NCBI GenBank assembly: GCA_030549175.1
Contig: JAUKUA010000005.1
Coordinates: forward strand, 2,604,001-2,668,000
Direction: 5' to 3'
Source: Lasiosphaeris hirsuta
Lineage: Eukaryota; Ascomycota; Sordariomycetes; Sordariales; Lasiosphaeriaceae
DNA length: 64,000 bases
Shown: positions 47,395 through 58,932 of the stretch, piece after piece
Layout: each line of letters starts with the position of its first letter
How positions within the stretch are numbered: the stretch's first letter is position 1
The notes under the pieces: model-generated
What the model saw: the letters and a program-made list of their open reading frames with translations, nothing else
The model's database searches: none
Told to the model about the DNA's origin: nothing
Program-made: the position numbers and the translations under genes

Positions 47395-48453
47395 ATGCCG
47401 CGCACAGATGGTCGGGCTCTCGCCCGCGATGTCTTCATCTACGATCTCCGAGATTTCGATACCCTGCTTGGGGGCCTAGTCATCACTGCCGGCGTGACCA
47501 ATGCTAACTTTTACGCTATGGTTGACATCATCATCGACATCTTGCCTCCAGGCCCCTTCTCCCTCCAAGGCGAAAATGGCAAGACAATCGCCCAGGATGC
47601 ACAACCTCTCCTGCCCGGGAGATATTTTGTTGTAGCCGATGGCACTGTCAAGGTATGCTTTTTACTACTTTGCGGATATAAATGCTAATACGATCTAGAA
47701 AACCGCCGAGGCTGCTCCTACCCGATCGATGTCTTTTCAGTCAACGAGAACAAACAACGAATTTAGAGATCTAGTCCGAAAGCGAGACGGGCGTTGCGTT
47801 GTGACAAAGAAAGAAAATCGCGGCAAAGAGTTTAATCTCTGGGGAGGCTTCGAAGCTGCACATATCTTCCCTCTTGCGTACCTACATCAATGGGATACGC
47901 AGGGCTGGAGCCAGCAAATTACCATCCTTCCGTCTACAAGACCCTTCGGGACGATCAATTCAGTACAGAATGGCCTGCTCCTCACAAATGATATGCACTG
48001 CATGTTCGATCTCTATTACTTCTCCATCAACCCTGATGTAAGTCCTCTGATAATAGGAAATGTTGAAATTATCTAATATGAATCTAGGATGGTTATAAGA
48101 TCATTTGTTTCCAGCCAGATAGCAACGATATCGCAGGGACTTTCCTGGATGCTCGTCTTCTCAATGACCCGCAGCGCCCTTTGGAAACGCTTCTCCGATG
48201 GCATTTCCGGCAAGCTGTCCTCACAAACATGAAGGGAGCTGGAGAGCCTAATTTCGAGCACGACTTCCCATCTGGTTCCGATATGATGGGAGACATCCAG
48301 AGCGGACCCAAGGCTGCTGAGAGAATGGAGTTTGAGTTGTTCAACCGGCTTGCCAATCATACGCTAGCGAGCGTGGATACCGATAAGGAGGATAAGGATG
48401 AAGAGGACAGGGATGAGGACCAGAATGACAGTAATGTTAAGGACAAGGGCTAG
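47395..48453 (+). CDS. HNH-nuclease-domain protein of unknown role
   Basis: Three exons: 47395-47652, 47699-48037 and 48088-48453; introns of 46 and 50 bp; 320 residues. The N-terminal ~85 residues (RDVFIYDLRDFDTLLGGLVITAG ... DAQPLLPGRYFVVAD) form a small conserved-looking domain I cannot name. The middle is an HNH_2-type (PF13391-like) nuclease: FRDLVRKRDGRCVVTKKE, then FEAAHIFPLAYLHQW, NSVQNGLLLTNDMHCMFDLYYFSINP. The paired His of AAHI, the Asn-Gly and the last His in NDMHCMFD are the usual metal/catalytic positions. The C-terminus is acidic and Lys-rich. Such proteins are common and variable in filamentous fungi and their function is largely unknown. Codons are more A/T-ending than in the FEX gene next door. 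The motif and intact splicing suggest a functional gene. Confidence 0.85.
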
Positions 48454-49739
48454 GTGCTACAAGTTGAACAAGCTGTGTAAATATCTACATCTCCCCTGCT
48501 ATCAACATACAGGGAAACCCCTCTAAAAGTAGAGGTCTGTATCACTAGGAATGCCATTGAAAAGTACATTTTGCCCCCACTTAATAGATGCTTGCTGGGC
48601 ACCTCTGGAGGGTGTGGTTAGGGTGCCGAAAAAAACGGGTCGAGGCTAGCCAGAATTGGCACCCGGGACGGCAAAACATGACGTTTTCCTGTAATCCTGG
48701 TCGGAGGTGAGCTGTCTTTTTCGATGATATATCTTTCCGATAACTGTCATGCAGGTGATGCATATTATTGATGTTTAACGTGTACATTATCGTGATATCC
48801 TGGTATCCAGAAGGAAGAAGAGATGAAGGCTTGATCTAATGGCAGGCTGGGTTGCTGTCAAGAAAGACGGCCAGCATGTCGCACTGGGTTTGAGCGCCAG
48901 CCAGCCTGAGTCAATCGCGAAGTCCTGGTCCCCGAGGCAGATGGCATGATCAACCAGGTATATCCGTCCGCCAACAGTGAAAATTGGAAGAATGAAATGC
49001 ATTGCCGAGCTCGAAGGATCTAATATTGGGGAATGATAACGCCAAGTCTGCCTGTAGGGTTGTTTGAAAGCCGAATTCAAGAGGCAGGGTAAGAAATTGG
49101 GCGCTGTTTGCAAGAATATCAAACAATCTTTCACAATACTAATATGCATTGTGGAGTTGTGCGACCTGACGCTTCGGAGTGAGAAGGTCCCAAAACCGGG
49201 ACATCTTGATGCCTGAAAATAAAAATCAATAAAAGACGAACCCAACCAGGTGGCACTCTGATTCCAAGGCTTTTGATTTAGTTATTTACACAGTTGAGGA
49301 AGCACGAGGACTTGGAATCCCGGGCATTTCAATTCGTTTTGCCTGGTTGGAGTTGTGAAATAAGACTAGCAACGCACGGCCCAAAAGTTGACGGTTCATA
49401 CTCAACGCAGCATATGTTGCGGAATCTGTCTCGACAATTTCTTAGATCTCAAAAATTAGCCTCGCTCGTACGGTTGTCTTGGGCGAATTTCACCTTGTGA
49501 GTCGATCCCGGTCTGCGGCGGCCGCAGACTCCTCGGCGTGCTCCAGTCAATTTCAATCCCTGACGGCATGACTCACAAACGAGAGGTAAACGGACTGGTT
49601 CTGGCCGAGCCGGACAACCCAATGCTTCTATAACAATTGATCCAAACATACCTACCAATGGCCGAAAAGACCCCAGATGTTTGGAATAGATAGTTTGCCA
49701 CCCACCGACCCGCACCGTAGAATACAACCACCGCCAACG
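48454..49739. other. Gene-free interval after the HNH gene
   Basis: About 1.3 kb of AT-richer sequence. A 152-codon minus-strand frame (48787-49245) has no recognised family and no splice partner, so it is not called. Nothing else is seen. Confidence 0.55.
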
Positions 49740-50736
49740 ATGGCGCCCCACAGCGTGGCCTTCGCAACGCCCCTCCCGCAGTCCACCCGATCCGAAATTC
49801 TCGAATGGCGCTTCCCCAAGCCCTACCATAACTACGTCCTGACAGGACGGTCGCGCGCAGCCTGGCACACGTCCTTTGTCATCCCCCATCTAGATCTGCT
49901 CCTCGACGCCGGCCTGTTTGTCAACAAGCTGCGGCCCAAGCACATTTTCCTCACCCATGGTCATAGTGATCACACGCTGGTTGGTCCGGCGTTCGGCAAG
50001 ACCGATGACCCCCCGGATGTCTACTGCCCGGCCGAGATGGCCGACGCCTTCATCAACTTCTGCTCCGCCAGGACACTCCTCAACAATGGGGGTCTGATGA
50101 CGTCGGCCGACGGCAACCTTGACGAGGACGACGAAAACGACGCAGGAGACCCCCCCCTCCCCTTTCCTCCCCCCCCCACCCCCCAAAGGCGACGGCAGAC
50201 ACACCACCCACGGCCTCGTCGCGGGGGCCGTCGTCCCGCTGCGGCGCCTGAAAAACATCACGGCCGAAGCCTTCGCCTGTGACCACACGGTACCCTGCCT
50301 GGGTTACGTCTTCAGCCAAACGACGCAAAAGCTCAAGCCCGAGTACACTTCGCTGTCCGGGGCCGAGCTGAAAGCGCTGCGCGAGACGCAGGGGGTGGCC
50401 ATCACAGCGGCCGTGACCACGCCCATCTTTGCGTTTCTGGGAGACACCACAACCGCGACGTTGGCAGCAAGGCCCGCGTGGCTGGCGGCTGGCATCCCCG
50501 TGGTGATCACCGAGTGCAGCTTCCTGTATGAGGAGCACCGGGTCCAAGCTGTGAAAACCAAGCATACTATTTGGGGGGATTTGGAGGTGGTCGTGAGGCA
50601 GTGGCCGAGGACGATGTTTGTGTTGACGCACTTCAGTATGCGGTATAGTGGTGATGAGATTAAAGACTTTTTCAAGCAGCTGGTAGATCCGCCGGTAAAC
50701 ATTCTCGTCTGGGCAGATGGTCAGGGAGGCGGGTAG
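49740..50736 (+). pseudogene. RNase Z-like metallo-beta-lactamase with a frame break (decayed gene or assembly error)
   Basis: Two overlapping frames together make one RNase Z-like protein of about 330 residues. The first frame (from ATG 49740, MAPHSVAFATPL) holds PHLDLLLDAGLF and the zinc motif LTHGHSDHT. The second holds PLRRLKNITAEAF, CDHTVPCLGYVFS, ITECSFLYEEH and VLTHFSMRYSGDEI, which correspond to the H..PxxGY and HFSxRY motifs of tRNase Z. The break lies in C-rich runs (C8, C4, C9 and C6) between about 50150 and 50184, where one base too many, or two too few, is present. I found no acceptable intron there. Known role of the family: 3' endonucleolytic processing of tRNA; short fungal paralogues like this are poorly studied. 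Whether the break is real or a homopolymer error cannot be decided from the sequence. Confidence 0.7.
50150..50184. repeat. C-homopolymer tract at the RNase Z-like frame break
   Basis: Runs of C8, C4, C9 and C6 separated by one to three T or A bases, encoding a Pro-rich linker in either frame. Length here decides whether the gene is intact. Confidence 0.9.
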
Positions 50737-51097
50737 TTTGTAGGAGTTAAAATGAATTAGAACTTCAGTGACGTAGCCAACCCCTGTTGTGTGTCTGGCA
50801 GTGTTATCAGCTGCGGGACCCTTTAATGTGATAAACAGGTGAACTAATTTCAATCACATTGATGGCCCACTGCTAACATCGGATCCTGCTGCAAGAGCTA
50901 AATCAATCAACCAGGGGGTATTCCGTTTTCTGTATCCTATCACTACTGCCTTGCTCGGTTTGCTTGCTTACACGCGATGATTATCTTTCCTAGCGGACTC
51001 GATCCTATTCTTCCCATGCTTTGAGTTATGCACACACCTAATCGATCATACACCGCCACAGACTATGTACCCTCAGCATATACAAACCCTATTGCAT
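50737..51097. other. Convergent 3' region RNase Z-like / LAM protein
   Basis: 361 bp. Nothing else is recognisable. Confidence 0.6.
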
Positions 51098-54000
51098 TTA
51101 CATAACCAACGACCCCCGATCCCTCACCAACGCCCTCTGATCTGCTTCACAACTCCCACAATACTCGCCATACCACTCCCTCAGTACCTCCTTGCTCACT
51201 TTCCCGTCCCCACCTGAAGCCAATACCTTTTGTTCTAACCCCTGGGCATCTCCCCCCTGTCGGCTCCCTTCCAAAACAATTCTAACCTGGTCGCACCGGG
51301 CGTTTTCGTCCGCCAGCCAGTTCTCCCATTCAGACTGCATCATCTCCTTCTCTATGCTGTTCACCACGCGCATAGCTACAAGTAGATCATGCCTGTAATT
51401 CCCGAGGCGTTGGCGTGTCCTGCGCAGGCGGCGGGCTGCCGCCTTGCTGGCGGCCGACGAGAGGCCAGCACCGGCCTCGTGGTAGGGCGCATCAAGGTCC
51501 GTCGTGTTGACAATGGCTTGGAAGGTGTCATAGCTGGGAAACGAAAAAACACATCAACACCCATCCACAACAAGTGCTGGGGGGAGAAAAGGACATACCA
51601 CTGACTACCCACCGGCCTGCCCCATCCAGGCACAGCCGCCGACCCCCTGGACGCCTCCTCCAAGTCCAGAATGTAAATCGCCTTGCTCATGACCAGATTC
51701 GGTCCGACACCAATGCGGTTCATGTACTTCGCTGCCCGGCGCTCCGTCCACCAGGCCGAACCACCCTGCGTCACCACAACAAGATTATACGCAGCACTAA
51801 GCGCGAGCAGCACCAGGATAACCCTCTGAGCCGAGATAATCCTGAAGATTCTCTTCACCACCGCAAACGCCCACATCATGATGCTAGTAATTGCACTCTC
51901 CATGAACGACCGGCCGGTCTCGAGCATCATGGTGGTTAGGGTACGGGGGCGGATCTGGGCGCCGCCCGATGTCGTCTTCTTCTCACTGCCGGCCGCGTCA
52001 TCGGGGGCCGTGAATATGACGGCCTGCTGCTGCTGTCCAACGCCGCCATAGACCTGGATGGCGCGCTTGGTTCGGCTGTGTGGGCCTAGGCGCCGCACCT
52101 GGTCTGTGGCGACCTCGGCAAGTTCCTCGGCGTCGTTGGCCGCGTCGTCCAACGCCTGCCGCTGCACCATACTCTTCGCAAATGTGGGCGCCTTGGACCA
52201 ATCGGCTTTGGTGTAGATGGCCAGCTTGCATTTTGACTTTGCCACGTGCGTTATCACGACCTTGGTGACGAGTTTAAAGGCTTGTGAGTGCGGTAGGTGC
52301 CACGGCGTCTTGATGTGTGTCACAACATACGTGATGTGGTCTTTGAAGACGTCGATCGTTTGGGTGTCGGTCACTTCGCCGGGCTTGGATCGCCCTAGCA
52401 TGTCGACATAGTCAACCTTGAATTTGAACTGCCGCTTCATGCGCCCGTGGTCCTGCAGCTCCCAAGGGCCTTGCGCAATCTCTCGCGCCCTCCTCTCAAA
52501 GTAGAGCTGGGGGAAGATAAAGCTCTTGTCGCCAAAGAGGACATGGAAACAGGCCTTGGCGCTGATCTCAAAGTGCCGCTCTGCCACAATTTTGCCCATG
52601 TCCGCCGGCTCGTACACCACGGCGTGAGCCGGGAGCTGAAACTTGGGAGCTGGCTTCTTCAACAGGCCCCGGCCCATCCTATACCGCCCACTCGAACCGC
52701 CCTGGTGCCTCCTCAAAACGGGCCGACCAAACGCTGTCCCGTCGTCAATGGGCGTGTTGGACGACACCTCCTCCCAGCTTTCTACACTGGGACTGCGCTT
52801 CTCGTACTGCTCTTTCTCTAGATTGATAAGTGCTGCCACAATCGCCGACGTATCCATCGGCTCCTCCGCCTCGAGGTCGTCCACCAGTAGGTCGAGGCGA
52901 GCATGTAGTAGTGCGAAGTCCTCAAGGAACACCTTGACAGTGATGCGCGAGAACCCCGAATCGTTCATGTCCTGGTTCAAGTGCAAATAGATAAAGTCGC
53001 AGTCCTTGCCCGGCGCCGCCGTCACTTCGGCAATGGTATCCAGGCTAATACTGTAAGCCACGATAAGCCCCAGCTGGTGACCGTAAAAGTACATATTGTC
53101 GGGTGTGAGGTAGATGCGCCCGTTCCCGGCCATGCCATGGCCCTCCTTGCCCTCGCCAGCTGACGAGCTCGTCCACGCGGCGTTGAAGACAAGCACGGGC
53201 TTCTCGTCCGGCCTCGCCGTCGGAAACACAAGGCGGAACTGTGCATATTGGGCCCTGAGCTCAGGTGGATAGTTGACGGGGAAGGTCGTCTCGTCGAGAT
53301 GTCTTTGCTCCTGCTGCGCCCTAGCGATGTCTGCTGACGTGACCTTGGTATCAACACTCATGGTTTTCCTGTGTCCAGTGATAGGTGCTGTCGTCTTCTC
53401 CAATGTAGGGGCTCGTGGCTGAATGTGAGAGATAAACGGATCATCCAGGTCACTGACAGGCTGGAGCCCACCCGATGAAGGGAGGTTCATTGAACTCCAA
53501 GGGCTACTACCCCAGTAGTTGGCTATGACGGCGCTCGGCAGACTGCGGCCAGCATCTATGCCGGCGCTTGCTAGGATAGCCGCTTTGCCAAGGGGAGTCG
53601 ATATCGGAGCTTTAGCAAACGTGGCAGGAGCCAGACTACCCGTATGTTGCGCAAGCGGCGTAACAATCGAGGTATTCGGTAACCTCAGCGTAGGGGTCTG
53701 GGCATTTAGCGTTGATGGCGCAGTGCTGTAGCTTGGAAGCAGACTCTGGCTAGCTGTTATCAAGCTTGCAATCCCACCAGGCCCAGCCGCGGGGATGCCG
53801 CCGGCGTCAGGTGAACTTCCGAAGTTGCTTTTCCGGTGCAAGTCCAATTTTTGCATGATGCGCGCAGCATGGTCTCGGCCGCTCTCACCGTCCTCCCGGC
53901 CCACTAGCGTTGTTATTGAGCGTCGGGGGGGGTTGTTAGCAAAGTCGAAGCTCTGGCGCGAACCAAGGCTTGCATCAGCAGGAATTGGTAGGGTAATTTG

Positions 54001-55530
54001 TCGCTCCAAACCACCGCTTTGCTCGTCAATACTCTCCAACATCTTGGCCGAGAATTCGGGGATGGAGGGCTGAGTGATGGAAAAGGCGGGATCGACACCC
54101 CCAAGCAAGGCACTCTGGTCTCGCCCCATGCTTGACTCAAAGGCCTTCTTCTTGGCGACTTCGAACACCTCGAGCCATTCAATCAGCTGGTTCTGCGTCT
54201 CGGCCTGTAGCAAGATGGTTTGTGTCTTGGTCTTGACCTCGAAACAGAACCGGCGCTCCTCCTGCACTGCTGGCTTTGCACTGCACAGCAGCACTCCGAT
54301 CTCATCACCCTGCAAAACACCCTGAGGACCCTGCACAAGCCAGCCAAAGATGCCATCCCGGCAATAGTACCAGCGGCGCACCCACGTCGTTCTCACAGGC
54401 TTGCCCGAGAGCACCCTCAGAAACAGCCATCCCTGCTTCTCCGAGATAAATGCAACCTGATCCTTGCGTTGTACGCTCATCGGGCCTCTTGAGCCGAGAA
54501 ACGGCACCGTCGATATGCTGTAGTCCTCCAACTCCCTCGACGGCTTGTACATGGCGAGAGTTCCCTCGCCAATCTCACGCCTGGCCACCTGCAGCTCGCG
54601 CCGAAATACACCCTCGGAGGCTTCCATCTCCTTGGTCCACCCGCGTATCCTCTCCAGCTCTTCCCCACGGTCGGCTGCCGCCTGGGCACTCGTGCCCGTC
54701 TCACCCCCGCTGCGTGACCGCCTCAACTCCCTGTATAGGTCGGCACACACCCGGATCAGCAACCTGTCAAGCGAGTATCGCAGTTGTGGCGCCAGTTGGC
54801 AAAAGTCCATACTCGCCTTGAGATACGCCTTGCGTGTCTCGTACACTGCAAAAGCATCCTCGCGCAGCGCACTTGGTTCCTTGGTCTTGCTCTGAGATAC
54901 ATAGCGGGCGAGCGTGGTATCAAATGTCTTCTGAGCGGCCTCGAGGGTGCGGCGGGTTTCGCGGAAAGTGCGCAGCTCGCCAGCGAGAAAGTTGCGTATG
55001 GGGTCAGCGCTGAGGGGCTCGAGGCGGCGCACAGCGGCAAGGATGCCGCCCCACCAGTCACGGGCACCGTCGCTGGCGCGTCGCAGGGCCAGCAGGGTGT
55101 AGTCGGCGTCGATGACGGTGTCAGTATGTGCGGTGGTACTGGCCGCAGCTGGCGGGGGTGTCATCTTGATTAGGTACGTATTGATTGTGTCTTCGAGCGC
55201 CAGCATGTCGTGCACAACCTTGGAGGTACTGCGCACGTAGCCCTCAAGCCATCGCTCAATGGTGTCAAGCTGCTCAGTGAAGTGGACCGTCATGGCGCGG
55301 AAGGATGGGGAATCGAGGCTTGCTTCGCTGAGGCCAACCGGGATGGCGGGCCCTGCGCGTGGCTTCGATCGAGGTTGCGATTGCGTCTGTGACTGGGACT
55401 GCGACTGCGACTGCGAATGTGATTGTGAGGATGAGGCGGCACCAGAACTGGAAGCCATTGTGAGACTAGGAAATGCCGGAACCCCGGATGGGAGTTTTCC
55501 CTGGCCGGTCGCCGGCGGCGGAGGTTCCAT
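51098..55530 (-). CDS. BAR-PH-VASt membrane-contact protein of LAM/SIP3-YSP1 type
   Basis: Two exons, 55530-51599 and 51533-51098, with a 65-bp intron (GTATGT...CCCAG); 1455 residues. Domains in order: Ser/Gln-rich start; BAR-like helical region (residues ~60-320); PH domain at ~350-465 (KDQVAFISEKQGWLFLRVLSG; TTWVRRWYYCRDGIFGWL); disordered link; GRAM/PH-like part at ~760-890 (RIYLTPDNMYFYGHQLGLIVAYSI). The VASt (StART-like) domain is at ~975-1130 (IVAERHFEISAKACFHVLFGD; WSKAPTFAKSMV), followed by a membrane segment near 1237-1254 (VILVLLALSAAYNLVVV) and a helical tail. This is the order of yeast Ysp1/Sip3 (Lam1/Lam3), ER proteins at plasma-membrane contacts linked to sterol transfer. The ATG at 55530 was chosen because sequence upstream in the same frame lacks conserved features and looks like leader. 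Confidence 0.93.
55376..55430. repeat. Imperfect 6-bp repeat coding (Ser-Gln)n in the LAM protein
   Basis: Repeated GACTGC/GACTGG-type hexamers on the plus strand encode alternating Ser-Gln residues in the disordered N-terminus. Confidence 0.75.
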
Positions 55531-56232
55531 GTTCGCAATCACGGCTTCGTGGTGGTTGGTGCTACAGGGCACACAGGATGCCGTTGACGCTGTGGATGAA
55601 GATGCGACGTCGAGTTTGTGTGTGTGCTTCTGGTTGCGTCCTATGGTCGCAGCCGACCTGTGCAATCGCCGTTGTATTCGGGATCGATCATTCCTTGGTC
55701 GAATCCTTGGCGGCCGGGTCTTACTGTGTTGGATAGTGTGAGTTCGCTTTGCGTAGGTTGCGTGGGTTGCGTGGCACGCCCTGAGCAATGAAGCCGTTTC
55801 CAACAATGACGTTGGTTTCATGCTCAAGAGTGGAAGCCGCCGTCTGGGCGCTGCATGCGTTAGATAAGGGCCCACGGAAACCCGAGCGGGCTGCGGAGGC
55901 TGGGCGACCAGGGGTTACTGGGGCCCATCACAGGGGTGCCTAAGGTAGGTACGTACTAGTGTAGGTAGGGAGGTATTCTTAGACCGCTGGCTGCCCGGGC
56001 AGACTGTTCTTACGTCCGGGCCTCACCAACCACCTCAGGGACTCAACAAATGCTGGTTCAGGTCTAACTGTGCTTGTGCTTGCTATAGACCGACCACAAC
56101 AAAAAAAAACTAGCCAATCATGTGTCCTTTTTCATGGTCTGTGCTGGATTATCCATTCCAACCCATCATAAGATACTAGACGCCGAGTTGCATAGTAGGT
56201 CAGCAAGCACATGTATGCCTTCTGTGGCAGAT
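55531..56232. other. Promoter/leader of the LAM gene and 3' flank of APC4
   Basis: 702 bp. The minus-strand frame stays open for 115 codons upstream of the LAM ATG but has no conserved motif. No other gene is seen. Confidence 0.55.
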
Positions 56233-58932
56233 CTACGCTCTCCCTTCCATAGCAATCTCCATGTTCTCCAACTCCTGCTCCACCTCGGCCGTTTCCCAGC
56301 CCTCCGAGAGGGCATAATTCTTATACCCCACCTTGTCACGACCGAGCAAACAAATCCTGGCCGGTATGTTACCCCTCGCTGTACTTGCATTCTGCACCTC
56401 CATCTGGATCGGTGTGAAGCTACCAATACGCGAAAACTCAAAAGACAAGTACATCTTGGTTTTGCCAACTAAGGGCTCGAGTTCCAAATTCTGAAGCGAT
56501 TGGTCTTTTCGGTAGTCCGAGTATGGCATCAGCTTCGAACGGTACTCTATCCTTAGCAACGTCAGTGGTGGCCTGTCTTTCATGATGGTTAGTTTAAAGC
56601 CAGCTTCCCAGAGTGACAAGTCCCACGAACCTTTGCAGTGGCACAACACAAGCAATACCGTGTCATTTAAGAACTTGAAGTCGATAATAGCCGCATCTTT
56701 CGGGAGCGACAGACTGCAAGCGCATGTAGCGGGTGAGCCGCTTATGCCATTGATGATTGGGATGACGGTCCGGAAGAGATACACTGAGCATAGTTTTGTT
56801 AGTTGGGGCCAAAGCAGTGCTAAAGATGGCTCGACCTACATTTTCTCTTGTCACTCTCCGAGGCAATGACAGTAAACACTCGTGCTTGGGAGTCATCCTG
56901 TTGTGAGGTTGGAATATGAGTCTCAAAAGAACAGGGGCAACAGTCTTACCTTCTTGCCTACAGAGCACATGTGAAGATCCTGTTTCCATATTTTCTGGCC
57001 GATCGACACTTCTACCGCTTGTCCAAACCGTACACTTCGCTTCTCCGCCTCCGCAATGTCTTGGAAGACAGTGTTCGCTCTATTGGTCAGGTAGTTGACC
57101 AAAAAGTCAATATGCGGCAGCGCCCTCATAAACGGCTGGCCCGCCTCCTGTCGCTTGAGCTGCTTGTCAAGCAATTCCAAGAGCGACGGGCCTGCCTCGG
57201 TCAGCTCTTGATCCTTGGCATAGTCTTCTTTCGTGACTTCATCAAAGTACAGCGCCAGTGGGCTGCTGACCAGATATCGCTGGATGTATGCCAGGACCTT
57301 GGCATTGTCCATATTAGCTTCCTTCTCGGTTAGGTCTTCGTTGATTGTCGAGGATGCTTGCTTGTCAATCTCCATCCGGAGCCATACCGAGAACGCAGTG
57401 AAGTGGTCCAGCTCATCCATTACGCATAGCAGAACCTTGTGCGCAACCACCGTCAGACATGAGACGATGTCCATAAGCTTGCTGATCTGGGCAGAAGTAA
57501 AACCAATGCTCTCTCGCGAGTCATGGAAACGCGCGATGCCCAGCAAGCGACTGAGGATAATGCCACATCGTTCAAGCGCCGGAAGGAAGTTTTCATGGAT
57601 AAGGCTCCGAAGGTTCTCGAGTCCGGATACCACGGCCTTGTCCCACCGCTTATGACCCTAGCGAATAGTTAGATCCAAACCGGCCTAAACAAATGCAACG
57701 ATACTTACCCGTTCGGCAAGGCTGTCAACGAGCCACTCTTTGAGCGGAGGGAAAACGTGGCCGGTTACAACTGTATGATACAAAGCTTGGACTATCGTCA
57801 CAGGCCCCTTGGGCATCTTTTCTAAATCCTCCTTGACCGCGTTCAGGAACCTGGCAGGAAGTTCCCGAGTCGATTTCCACTCGCTGGTCATATGGGACTG
57901 CGTCTGCTTCATGTACCGAAGCAGGTTCTGCATAGTTGTCATCTTAGACGCGAGGAGGGATAAGTTTACTGGCGAGTAGTGAACAAAGGTCAAGTCCATA
58001 GGTGTGACGTAAAGTGAAGTCAGATCACCCCCTTGCGGTCGAAGAAGAAGCACATGGGTAGAAATCTCGGGGTGGGAGCCGTGTCCACAGAGCTGGAAGA
58101 CGCCTGGGCCCGAAGATGCCGCTGTTGTACGCGGAGCGTACTTGAAAGATCCAATAACAAAGGAATCGTAAATACTGAGGTGGATTCCGCCGTCGGTAGT
58201 TCCCACGATCATGACATGGACCGCATCTGCATCTTCAGGCCGAATAGGGCGAAACACAAACTCAAGCGACGATGTGGTAGAAAATACGAACATGTCGTCC
58301 CTAGAATAATTAGGGAATTGCACGGTATACAGCAAAGGAGGCCTGTGTCTTACCCTGAGCCGCCCGAGACGGGTAGGGGACTGATCTTGGGAAGGGCTGT
58401 TTCGGCCTCGAGAAAGGTAAGCTCATGGGGGAGATCCCGTATGTCCTTCTTGTCATCCAGGCAAATTTCCCAGGATTGCAATTTGCTTGAGGACGTCCGG
58501 CGTGCTGGCGTCCGGCCTGTAACGTTCCGTGACCAGCCGATGAAGTCGATCTTGACTGAAGCGCCATCGCAGACACGGATGTGGTGCACGGCCTTGCTGC
58601 TCTCCAAACCGACCAGTCTTACGACGCCGTCACTCCAGCCGGCTGCGAGAAATTGGCCTGCATTGTGTGTGAGCATCACTCTGGTTGAGAACACAAGACG
58701 GGATGGGTGAGTGTGTACCATCCTCTTTCCATTTTAGGGCTTCGGCCTTTTGGTTTCGCTCGGTATGCTTAGACACAAGCTGATCATTGGCTCGCCATAT
58801 ACAGAGTACGCTACCGCCGTCGCCAACAGTGGCGGTCAGGTCGATGACGGGGTTGGATGCGAGATGGCGGCCTGAGACGTGCATGCTCAATTTGCTCGAG
58901 CTGAAGAGCGAGAGCTCTCCATTGTGAACCAT
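56233..58932 (-). CDS. apc4: Anaphase-promoting complex subunit 4 (APC4)
   Basis: Six exons: 58932-58719, 58657-58354, 58300-57709, 57657-56950, 56897-56840 and 56783-56233, giving 808 residues; introns of 51-61 bp. The start MVHNGELSLFSSSKL leads into a WD40-like propeller (NPVIDLTATVGDGGSVLCIWRAN; LKWKEDGQFLAAGWSDGVVRLV), the Anapc4_WD40 signature. The middle is the long helical Anapc4 domain (LYVTPMDLTFVHYSPVNLSLLASKMTTMQNLLRYM; GFTSAQISKLMDIVSCLTVVAHKVL; FSVWLRMEID). The C-terminus returns to propeller strands, as in other Apc4 proteins. Known role: scaffold subunit of the APC/C ubiquitin ligase that drives exit from mitosis. The ATG at 58932 is the only in-frame ATG before the conserved start; the frame upstream lacks one. 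Confidence 0.94.

Noticed and set aside
48787..49245. 152-codon minus-strand frame
   Set aside because: No recognised domain, no supporting splice sites, AT-richer non-coding-like composition. It could be a degraded gene but cannot be supported.
49677..49739. Upstream ATG at 49677 for the RNase Z-like gene
   Set aside because: The 21 extra residues have no conserved features; the ATG at 49740 has a better context and lies just before the conserved start.
50101..50150. Possible intron (GTCGGC...GACGCAG) that would repair the RNase Z-like frame
   Set aside because: The donor is not a normal fungal GTRNGT type, no branch site is present, and the phase does not restore the downstream frame.
55531..55875. 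115-residue N-terminal extension of the LAM protein
   Set aside because: Arg/His/Ser-rich sequence without conservation features; the ATG at 55530 opens the normal start and the extension looks like leader.
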